Positions 1-6,348 of a stretch of DNA of 6,810 nucleotides are shown in pieces; within the stretch, counting starts at the first letter, position 1, and each line of letters begins with the position of its first letter. Source of the DNA: Oscillospiraceae bacterium (GTDB lineage Bacteria; Bacillota_A; Clostridia; Oscillospirales; WRJC01); assembly GCA_009785015.1 (NCBI GenBank), contig WQXD01000200.1:1-6810 (forward strand), given 5' to 3'. The position numbers and the translations under genes are program-made. Below the pieces are notes generated by a model. It saw only the letters and a list, made by a program, of their open reading frames with translations, was not told where the DNA came from and made no database searches.

Positions 1-40
1 CGCGCGTTTTTGTCAATATGAATCGCGTTTTTTCGCTCAA
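1..40 (-). CDS. Possible start of a divergent gene (partial, product unknown)
   Basis: On the minus strand a TTG at 40-38 opens a frame that runs off the window edge and would begin MSEKTRFILTKTR. A GGAGG ribosome site lies at plus positions 52-56, 11 bases before the TTG, which is slightly long spacing. The near-consensus leftward promoter at 137-109 would place the transcript start near 102, giving a leader of about 60 bases. The same frame is open upstream to beyond 103, where another TTG occurs, but that TTG would sit at the predicted transcript start. Thirteen residues are too few to name a family. A non-coding RNA from the promoter is the main alternative. Confidence 0.25.
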   Translation of the reverse strand, partial: MSEKTRFILTKTR

Positions 41-100
41 CTTTTTTTTGACCTCCGACTGCTCCGCTTTTTTTTCATTTGCACTGCTCGAAACTTTTTT
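28..100. repeat. Imperfect ~25-bp tandem repeats with A/T-tracts
   Basis: On the plus strand the element GCTC, two variable bases, C and a run of T recurs. GCTC lies at 35-38, 61-64 and 86-89, followed by T runs at 42-49 (8 T), 68-75 (8 T) and, slightly shifted, 95-100 (6 T). The heptamer ACTGCTC is exact at 58-64 and 83-89. The spacing is 25-26 bases, so the copies do not stay in one reading frame. They lie in the presumed leader of the leftward transcript. They could be recoding-prone A-runs, a binding array, or simple low-complexity sequence; the sequence does not decide. Confidence 0.4.
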
Positions 101-108
101 CAAACATG

Positions 109-137
109 ATTATACCAAATATTAAAGGGAATGTCAA
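109..137 (-). promoter_or_regulatory. Leftward vegetative promoter with full consensus and extended -10
   Basis: Read on the minus strand, TTGACA (137-132) is followed by a 17-base spacer and TATAAT (114-109). The three bases before the -10 are TGG, which gives the extended -10 form TGn. Both hexamers match the sigma-A/sigma-70 consensus exactly. The predicted transcript start is near 102, directed away from mutS. Such a perfect promoter usually belongs to a highly expressed or tightly repressed transcript. The product is not in the window apart from its possible first codons. Confidence 0.65.
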
Positions 138-156
138 CTTTAAATCTTTAAATCTT
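138..156. repeat. Direct repeat CTTTAAAT x2, possible operator
   Basis: CTTTAAAT occurs at 138-145 and again at 146-153, followed by a third partial CTT at 154-156. It directly adjoins the -35 of the leftward promoter (132-137) and lies within the 66 bases separating the two opposed -35 elements. Each unit contains the palindrome TTTAAA. The position suits a regulator site or an AT-rich upstream element for RNA polymerase. No known box is recognised. Confidence 0.3.
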
Positions 157-203
157 GATGTTTCACGGTTGTTTTAATTAAAGAGAAAAAGCAAAAATTC
201 AAC

Positions 204-232
204 TTGACATTTTATCGATTATCGTGTACAAT
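204..232 (+). promoter_or_regulatory. Promoter of the mutS-mutL operon
   Basis: TTGACA at 204-209 matches the -35 consensus exactly. After a 17-base spacer, TACAAT at 227-232 differs from the -10 consensus in one base. The predicted transcript start is near 239, giving a leader of about 26 bases before the mutS start codon at 266. No other good promoter is seen upstream of mutL or the two later genes, so this one may serve the whole rightward cluster. Confidence 0.75.
212..224. repeat. Direct repeat TTATCG in the mutS promoter spacer
   Basis: TTATCG occurs at 212-217 and 219-224, separated by one A. Both copies lie between the -35 and -10 of the mutS promoter, where a bound protein would block RNA polymerase. 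It is not a LexA/DinR box (GAAC-N4-GTTC) and not an inverted repeat. A role as operator is inference only. Confidence 0.25.
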
Positions 233-265
233 GAAAGAAAAATAAAATGACGGAAGGATAAACAA

Positions 266-2875
266 ATGCCGAAAACCCCGATGATGCAGCAGTATGACGA
301 GATAAAGGAAAAATACAGGGACCATCTCCTGTTTTACAGGCTCGGCGATTTTTATGAGTTGTTTTACGAGGATGCGCAAATCGGCTCAAAGGAACTCGAT
401 TTGACCCTGACCGGGAAAGACTGCGGCGAAGATGAAAGGGCGCCAATGTGCGGCATGCCCTACCACAGCGTCGAAAATTATATCCAGCGCCTCGTCGAAA
501 AAGGATACAAAGTCGCTATCTGCGAACAAACGGAAGATCCCGCGCTCGCCAAAGGGCTCGTGAAGCGCGACGTCGTCAGGATTGTAACCCCGGGAACCAT
601 CATAGAATCGGGTTTTTTAAATGAGTCGAAAAACAATTATCTCTGCGCCGTATGCATTGAGGAAAATGCCTGCGGCATTTCGTTTCTGGATATAACCGCG
701 GGAGCCGTGAGCGCGGCTTTTTTTTCCGGGGCCGATTATTTGGACAAACTGCTCGGTGAATTGGGCGTATTTTCGCCCTCCGAAGTGCTTATCAATTTGG
801 ATTTGCCGAAATTTCCGAAAATCGCGAAATTTTTGACTGAAAAACTAAACGCCGCGGTGAGCAGGGAAGAAAAACGATTTGAAATCGGCAGGGCCGAAAC
901 AATCATCGAAAAATTCAACAGTACGCCCGAAATAAGCGCGAAAATCGACATTGCCGGCCAGCCGGAAAATTTAACCCGTTCCATAGGCGCCATATTCGAC
1001 TATTTATACGAAACGCAGAAAAGCGATATTTTAAACGTGACGGAAATAAATATCCACGACAGATCGCTGTATATGGAAATAGATTTGAACACGCGCAAAA
1101 ACCTCGAGCTCGTCGAAACCATGATAGACAAACAAAAAAAAGGTTCGCTTTTGTGGGTTTTGGACAAGACCAAAACCTCAAAAGGCGCGAGGACGTTAAA
1201 ACAATGGCTCGAACAGCCGCTCTTGCATTGCCGCGCGATACAGAGGCGGCAAACGGCAGTCGGCGAACTGATAGAGGGAGTGATCGAAAGGGGAAAGGTA
1301 AGGCAAAGCCTGTCGGATATACACGATATTGACAGGATAGTGGCGAAAGTGGTGTATAAAACGGCAAATGCGCGCGATTTAAAAAAATTGGCTTCGAGCT
1401 TAAAAAATATACCGGATATAAAAAACCAAACGAGAACGTTCGAAAGCGAATTGGTCAAAAAACTCGACGCGGATATAGACGGCCTCGAGGATATACGCGA
1501 TATGATAGACAGCGCCGTAACCGACGAACCCCCGGCGACTGTAAAAGACGGGGGATTTATTAAAACCGGTTTTAACGAAGAAGTGGACCATTACCGCTCT
1601 ATAGTGTCGGATAACAAAGACTGGATAGATAAAATCGAAAATACCGAGAAGGAAAGCACCGGGATAAAAAGTTTAAAAATAGGATATAACAAGGTTTTCG
1701 GATACTATATAGAAATATCGAAATCATATATTCCGCAGGTTCCCGAGAGATACATAAGGCGACAGACCCTCACCAACGGCGAGAGATATATAACCGAAGA
1801 GCTCAAAGAAATGGAATCCGCCATTTTGAGCGCGAACGACAAACAAATCGAGCTGGAAAACGATATTTTCGAGGAAATAACGCGCATTATAGCCTCGAAT
1901 ACGCACCGGTTTCAAAAAACAAGCACCGCGCTCGCGCGTTTGGACGCGCTTTGTTCGCTCGCGGAAACCGCCGAAAAAAACAACTATGTGCGCCCCGAAG
2001 TGGATGATTCATCCGTTTTGCAGATAAAAGACGGAAGGCATCCGGTTGTAGAACTCATGCAGTCCGGAAATTATTACGTTCCAAACGACGCGTACTTGGA
2101 CGGGGACAAAAACAGGCTGTATATAATAACCGGTCCGAATATGGCGGGCAAATCGACATATATGAGGCAAGTCGCCGCAATTGTCCTGATGGCGCAAATC
2201 GGTTCGTACGTGCCGGCGTCGGAGGCGAGGATCGGGCTTGTGGACAGAATATTTACCAGAGTGGGAGCCGCGGACGATCTGGCGGCGGGGCAGTCCACTT
2301 TTATGCTCGAAATGAGCGAAGTGGCATATATTCTGAAAAACGCGACAAAAAAAAGCCTGATTGTCTACGATGAAATCGGCAGGGGGACCTCGACGTTTGA
2401 CGGCATGAGCATGGCCAAAGCGATTTTGGAATACACGGCGGGCAAAAAACTCGGGGCGAAAACCCTGTTCGCCACGCATTACCATGAGCTCACGGAAATC
2501 GAAAACGAAATAGAAGGGGTTGTAAACTATAATATAGCCGCGAAGAAAAAAGACGACGACATAATATTTTTGCGGAAGATCATAAAAGGCGCGGCGGACG
2601 ACAGCTACGGAATAGAAGTGGCCAAGCTCGCGGGAGTGCCCGTCGAAATAGTCAAACGGGCGAAAGAGATCCTGACCGGGCTTGAAAAGGGCAGGGGAGA
2701 GTCGCAGCCCGCCAAAAACAAATCCGGGGAAAAAGACGATTTGTCGAATTTTTCGTTTGAGGATATAAGCAAAGACAAAATTTATGAAAAACTTAAAAAT
2801 ATAAATATAAACGTCCTGTCGCCGATGGAAGCTTTCAACGTTTTGTACGAACTCATAAAATTAGCGGAGAAGTAA
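266..2875 (+). CDS. mutS: DNA mismatch repair protein MutS
   Basis: This cytoplasmic ATPase recognises base mismatches and small loops, then becomes a sliding clamp that recruits MutL. The 869-residue length is normal for the family. The N-terminal mismatch-binding domain has the conserved F-x-E pair at Phe29 and Glu31 (GDFYELF). The lever and clamp domains span roughly residues 240-570. The ABC-type ATPase has Walker A GPNMAGKS at 623-630, the STFMLEM signature at 677-683, Walker B ending in Asp702-Glu703, and the switch histidine in ATHYHEL (His738). The dimerising segment YGIEVAKLAGVP is at 781-792, and the C-terminal helix region resembles other MutS tails. The ATG at 266 is chosen because GGAAGGA lies 7 bases upstream and the N-terminus MPKTPMMQQY matches the family. 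The segment where Q-L-S-L-F-type sliding-clamp peptides usually sit reads DLSNF (825-829), without the glutamine. mutL follows after 4 bases. Confidence 0.98.
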   Translation: MPKTPMMQQYDEIKEKYRDHLLFYRLGDFYELFYEDAQIGSKELDLTLTGKDCGEDERAPMCGMPYHSVENYIQRLVEKGYKVAICEQTEDPALAKGLVKRDVVRIVTPGTIIESGFLNESKNNYLCAVCIEENACGISFLDITAGAVSAAFFSGADYLDKLLGELGVFSPSEVLINLDLPKFPKIAKFLTEKLNAAVSREEKRFEIGRAETIIEKFNSTPEISAKIDIAGQPENLTRSIGAIFDYLYETQKSDILNVTEINIHDRSLYMEIDLNTRKNLELVETMIDKQKKGSLLWVLDKTKTSKGARTLKQWLEQPLLHCRAIQRRQTAVGELIEGVIERGKVRQSLSDIHDIDRIVAKVVYKTANARDLKKLASSLKNIPDIKNQTRTFESELVKKLDADIDGLEDIRDMIDSAVTDEPPATVKDGGFIKTGFNEEVDHYRSIVSDNKDWIDKIENTEKESTGIKSLKIGYNKVFGYYIEISKSYIPQVPERYIRRQTLTNGERYITEELKEMESAILSANDKQIELENDIFEEITRIIASNTHRFQKTSTALARLDALCSLAETAEKNNYVRPEVDDSSVLQIKDGRHPVVELMQSGNYYVPNDAYLDGDKNRLYIITGPNMAGKSTYMRQVAAIVLMAQIGSYVPASEARIGLVDRIFTRVGAADDLAAGQSTFMLEMSEVAYILKNATKKSLIVYDEIGRGTSTFDGMSMAKAILEYTAGKKLGAKTLFATHYHELTEIENEIEGVVNYNIAAKKKDDDIIFLRKIIKGAADDSYGIEVAKLAGVPVEIVKRAKEILTGLEKGRGESQPAKNKSGEKDDLSNFSFEDISKDKIYEKLKNININVLSPMEAFNVLYELIKLAEK

Positions 2876-2879
2876 CCAA

Positions 2880-4718
2880 ATGATTCATTTACTCGACATT
2901 CACATATCAAACCTGATAGCCGCGGGGGAAGTGGTGGACAGGCCGGCTTCCGCCCTCAAAGAAATCGTCGAAAATTCGGTCGACGCGAAAGCGAAAATCA
3001 TAACAGTCGAAATAAAAGGCGGCGGGATATCGTATATGCGCGTGACCGATAACGGGGAAGGAATGGACGCGGGGGATCTGGGCAGATCGGTTTTGCGCCA
3101 CGCGACCAGCAAAATAAAAGACGAAAAAGACTTGGCTAAAATACAAACCCTCGGATTTCGTGGGGAAGCGCTCGCGGCTATTTCAAGCGTCTCCGATTTG
3201 AAAATATTCACGAAAACAAAAGACGCCCAAATCGGGTACATGCTCGAATCCTCGAGCGGCCAAAACACAAAAATCTCGGAAGCGGGCTGCGCCGCCGGCA
3301 CGACCGTCGTGATAGAACGGTTGTTTTCGAAAATACCCGCAAGGCAGAAATTTTTGAAACGGGATATAACAGAGGGGATGTACTGCAAGGGGATTATAGA
3401 AAAAATAGCTTTGTCAAACCCTTTCGTATCGTTTAAATTCATTCAGGACGGCAAACAAAAAATATTTAGTCCCGGAAACGGAAACTACAAGGACACAATA
3501 TATTCCGTATTCGGCGGCGAAACTGCGGATAGCCTAATTCAAGTGGGAAATTTCGAGGACGATTCGCGCGATTGTGAAGAAGTGAGAGTTTACGGATTCG
3601 TTTCCAAAATAGAAAACGGGCAAAAAACGCGGGCGAACGAAAACTTTTTCGTGAATGGCAGATATGTGTATTCAAAAACGATAATGTCCGCCCTGGAAGA
3701 AGCGTACAAATCTATATCGGAAACGGGGGATTTTCCCGTTTGCGCCCTGTATATCAAAATCGACGAATCGAAAATCGACATAAATGTGCACCCCCAAAAA
3801 ATGGAAATAAAATTTTCGGACGAAAAACAGATATATTCGGCCGTCTATTACGCCGTAAAAGAGGCGCTCGGCGGCCTTGGCGACGCAAACGCCGGATTTG
3901 TCATCAAAGAGAATAAAGAAGAGAAAAAAGAAAAAGAAGAGAAAAAAGCCGAAGAAATAAAAGAAAAAGAAAATACAAGCGGCGGATTTAAAAGCAAGTA
4001 TTTTGATTTCGCATCCAAAAAGCCGCCTCCCGAAAAACCGGAGCCCAAAATCCCCCATATCGCGCCTCCGCCGGAAAAATACGAAATACCGGAAATATCC
4101 GAAAAAACGCCCTCGTATCAAAGCTGTAACTACAAAATCCTCGGCGAAGCTTTTTACGGGTATATTTTAATTGAAAAAGACGAAAAAATCGTCATAATCG
4201 ACAAACACGCCGCGCACGAAAGAATAATTTATGATACAATAATCCAAAAAGCCCGAAAAAACAAAAATCCGCAGTTCAAGAGCCAGATTTTGCTCGTCCC
4301 CGAAGAAGTGGCCCTGACCCCGAAAGAAGTTGCCGGTGTTTTGGATATTGAAGATGAAATAAAAAATTTGGGAATCGTATTCGGGTGGAAAGACGAAAAC
4401 ACCGTTTTAATAACCGAAGTCCCCGCGGAGCTCAGCGACACAAACTCGGGGGAGATAATAAGGGAAGCGGCATATTTGAGCTCAGAGGGAAACCCCGCGG
4501 CCCATCAGACAATTTTCGAAAAACTCGCCATGATTTCGGCCAAAAAAAGCGCGGCATGCAGAGCCGCCATGAAAAGCGGCATAAGGGACAGCGCCGAAAA
4601 TATTTCGTGGCTTGCGGAAAAGGTCTTGAATTATGAAAATGTAAAATACTGCCCGCACGGCAGGCCGGTGGCTTTCGAGATAACAAAAAGCGATATCGAA
4701 AAACAATTCAAAAGATAA
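2880..4718 (+). CDS. mutL: DNA mismatch repair protein MutL (endonuclease type)
   Basis: MutL couples mismatch recognition by MutS to strand nicking and repair. The N-terminal GHKL ATPase shows motif I with Glu28 and Asn32, motif II DNGEGM (57-62), ATSK (75-78) and motif III GFRGEAL (92-98). The DINVHPQKMEIKF segment is at 300-312. A charged, then proline-rich linker (about 342-412) joins the C-terminal dimerisation and nuclease domain. That domain has DKHAAHERIIYD (441-452), ACR (559-561), CPHGRP (591-596) and a terminal FKR (610-612), the metal-binding set of MutH-independent MutL proteins. QILLVP (469-474) fits the Q-x2-L-x-P sliding-clamp motif. In DQHA-x2-E-x4-E the last position is Asp452 rather than Glu, and the second is Lys. 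The 612-residue length is normal. GGAGAAG inside the mutS end (2866-2872) supports the ATG at 2880 and translation linked to mutS. Confidence 0.97.
   Translation: MIHLLDIHISNLIAAGEVVDRPASALKEIVENSVDAKAKIITVEIKGGGISYMRVTDNGEGMDAGDLGRSVLRHATSKIKDEKDLAKIQTLGFRGEALAAISSVSDLKIFTKTKDAQIGYMLESSSGQNTKISEAGCAAGTTVVIERLFSKIPARQKFLKRDITEGMYCKGIIEKIALSNPFVSFKFIQDGKQKIFSPGNGNYKDTIYSVFGGETADSLIQVGNFEDDSRDCEEVRVYGFVSKIENGQKTRANENFFVNGRYVYSKTIMSALEEAYKSISETGDFPVCALYIKIDESKIDINVHPQKMEIKFSDEKQIYSAVYYAVKEALGGLGDANAGFVIKENKEEKKEKEEKKAEEIKEKENTSGGFKSKYFDFASKKPPPEKPEPKIPHIAPPPEKYEIPEISEKTPSYQSCNYKILGEAFYGYILIEKDEKIVIIDKHAAHERIIYDTIIQKARKNKNPQFKSQILLVPEEVALTPKEVAGVLDIEDEIKNLGIVFGWKDENTVLITEVPAELSDTNSGEIIREAAYLSSEGNPAAHQTIFEKLAMISAKKSAACRAAMKSGIRDSAENISWLAEKVLNYENVKYCPHGRPVAFEITKSDIEKQFKR
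3915..3948 (+). repeat. Perfect 18-bp tandem duplication in the MutL linker
   Basis: An 18-base all-purine unit at 3915-3932 is repeated exactly over the next 16 bases (3933-3948). It is in frame and encodes KEEKKE followed by KEEKKA, residues 346-357. The period of six codons leaves the frame intact on gain or loss of a copy. It lies in the disordered linker between the ATPase and nuclease domains, where length varies in this family. Confidence 0.85.
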
Positions 4719-4759
4719 AGAATGAATATGATGAATATAATAAAATGTGGGATTGAAAA

Positions 4760-6301
4760 ATGAAAAAGATTGTAAAGATCATAATTATAATTATCGCGGT
4801 TGTCTTAGCGGCCGATATCGCCGTGATTTTCGGCGTTTTGCTGCCGGGCTCTTCGGGCAGAATGCCGACATCGGAAGACCTCGAATTGTCCGTGGTGAAA
4901 GAAACCGAATATGAAACGCAGCTATCGACCTTTCTGGAAACGGAGATGATATCCTGGAAAGGCGAGGCGCCGCCCAAGCCTCCGAAAAGGCCGGAACCCG
5001 AGGCGACGACCGAAAGGCCCACAAAACCCGAACCCTGGCCGGATTATTACGAACCCGAACCCATGCCCATACCTGAGATTCCCATACTGAAAAAACTTAT
5101 ATCGCTTGCCCCGGAGGCGCCGCCGCTGCTTTTTCCTCTTCCGGGCAACGGAACTTCCAGGGGTACATTTGACTATAGGCTGGAATACAGCAACATGAAA
5201 AACAACCTTCTGACAAAAACCTACACGCAGGAACAACTCGACGCGCTGGGTGAGGTGATCCCGCTGGGCAAAAGAATAATAACCATCAACATAAATTATG
5301 AAACCGAAAGTCTGTATGGCCATGAATGTACTTTTTCCACGCTTACATACGCAAAAAACTTCGGCGGCGAATGGATGATCGGGTCAACCGGCCATTCTTC
5401 CTCATCGCTTAAAAACTTATGGATACCCGGTTATTCCTGCGAAATGTATCTGCACGACGTCAATGCATTAAACCCCGACCTTGAAAGTGTAGACTGGGAT
5501 TTTCCGTTTATTATACCCGGTTATACGCCGGTTACCGCGTTCGGATCGACGGACACGCCTCTGGGCATGTTCGGTGAGCTGAATGACGAAGATATCATAT
5601 ACGGCAAAGAAAGCATGCCTATAGGCGCGCCCGAGATTGGCGACGCCGTAATGCTGACCGAGCTCAACGAGCGGGGCCCTATCGAAATACCCGTAAAAAT
5701 CGTCAACGTTTATACATACATCAGCGGAACGAATGTGGCAATCGTGGAGACTCCGAACGTAATCGATATAAACGGTTATAACCTCGGCGTGATGGATTTT
5801 TTCAAAGGCCAGAGCGGCTCGCCCATTATTCAAAACGGAAAGTTTGTGGCCGTGGTGGCTTTCGGGAAAACTTATCTATTCGACGGAAAAGATGAGCATT
5901 ACAACGGCGCAATCTGGGCCGCGGATATGGTCAGCGGACAATTAAATTTTAAAAACCGGATACAATATTTCATTGACACCCAATATTTAAGCGAAATAAT
6001 CGGTACATGGCATGATTTTTTACATAATGGGGCTGTCGAATCCAGCGATCTGATTGATTTCGGTGCCGACCGTACTTTCAGTTTACGGGTCAATCTTTTG
6101 GAAGGTACGGGAAACATAACCGGGACGTATGAAATCGTGGGAGGGTATATAGAGTGTAAAGTCACATCCCGAGATTTTGCCGGATTTGCGGGCGATGATG
6201 TCGATGAATTTTCCCTTTATATAGATGAAAATATGTTGTATTACTATGGCGGGGATATTGCGGAAATAGAAACCGGCGTGATTTTTTACCGTTATTATTG
6301 A
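4760..6301 (+). CDS. Membrane-anchored SpoIVB-like (S55) serine peptidase with C-terminal lipocalin-like domain
   Basis: This 513-residue protein has a positively charged N-terminus and one hydrophobic helix (about 4-29, isoleucine-rich), so the rest should lie outside the membrane. A Pro/Glu-rich stalk spans about 69-125. The segment from about 170 to 400 resembles the SpoIVB peptidase domain: STLTYAKNFGGEWMIGSTGHS carries His212, Asp336 lies in NVIDING, and KGQSGSPIIQNGKFVAV carries Ser352. The His-Ser distance is 140 residues and Asp-Ser is 16, close to the SpoIVB triad (142 and 15, from memory). I see no PDZ domain, which SpoIVB has before its peptidase. Residues 411-513 form a separate beta-rich domain starting GTW (415-417, the lipocalin G-x-W) and including FGADRTFSL and GTYEIVGGYI. 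The start ATG has a weak GGGA site 7 bases upstream; no earlier in-frame start survives a stop. SpoIVB cleaves SpoIVFA to activate pro-sigma-K processing, but the different architecture makes that exact role unlikely. Substrate unknown; an inactive binding protein is possible. Confidence 0.8.
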   Translation: MKKIVKIIIIIIAVVLAADIAVIFGVLLPGSSGRMPTSEDLELSVVKETEYETQLSTFLETEMISWKGEAPPKPPKRPEPEATTERPTKPEPWPDYYEPEPMPIPEIPILKKLISLAPEAPPLLFPLPGNGTSRGTFDYRLEYSNMKNNLLTKTYTQEQLDALGEVIPLGKRIITININYETESLYGHECTFSTLTYAKNFGGEWMIGSTGHSSSSLKNLWIPGYSCEMYLHDVNALNPDLESVDWDFPFIIPGYTPVTAFGSTDTPLGMFGELNDEDIIYGKESMPIGAPEIGDAVMLTELNERGPIEIPVKIVNVYTYISGTNVAIVETPNVIDINGYNLGVMDFFKGQSGSPIIQNGKFVAVVAFGKTYLFDGKDEHYNGAIWAADMVSGQLNFKNRIQYFIDTQYLSEIIGTWHDFLHNGAVESSDLIDFGADRTFSLRVNLLEGTGNITGTYEIVGGYIECKVTSRDFAGFAGDDVDEFSLYIDENMLYYYGGDIAEIETGVIFYRYY

Positions 6302-6348
6302 GCGGGGGCGCCATAAAGGGTATCAACAATGATTTGGAGATAAATTAT

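Noticed and set aside
1..33. Terminator made of CGCG at 3-6 and 24-27 followed by T6
   Set aside because: The stem is only four base pairs with a 17-base loop, and CGCG is self-complementary; too weak to call with no upstream gene in view.
28..100. CRISPR-like array
   Set aside because: The repeats are imperfect, mostly homopolymer T, and have no unique spacers.
2009..2485. 158-codon antisense frame under the mutS ATPase domain
   Set aside because: It is opposite a strongly conserved coding region and has the odd composition of a shadow frame.
3672..4121. Long antisense open frame under the mutL linker, rich in Phe/Tyr
   Set aside because: It is the complement of Lys/Glu codons in mutL; low complexity, no ribosome site, and no family resemblance.
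4736..4741. TATAAT as a separate promoter for the peptidase gene
   Set aside because: No -35-like hexamer occurs 16-18 bases upstream and no proper TGn extension is present; the spot lies in an AT-rich gap where such a match is likely by chance.
5390..5830. HtrA/trypsin-like (S1) assignment for the peptidase because of GQSGSP
   Set aside because: The His motif GSTGHS, the Asp located late near the Ser, and the distances fit S55/SpoIVB; in S1 enzymes the Asp lies between His and Ser much closer to the His.
6302..6348. Terminator after the peptidase gene (GGCGCC at 6307-6312)
   Set aside because: The palindrome has no loop or T tract after it, so it is not a rho-independent terminator.
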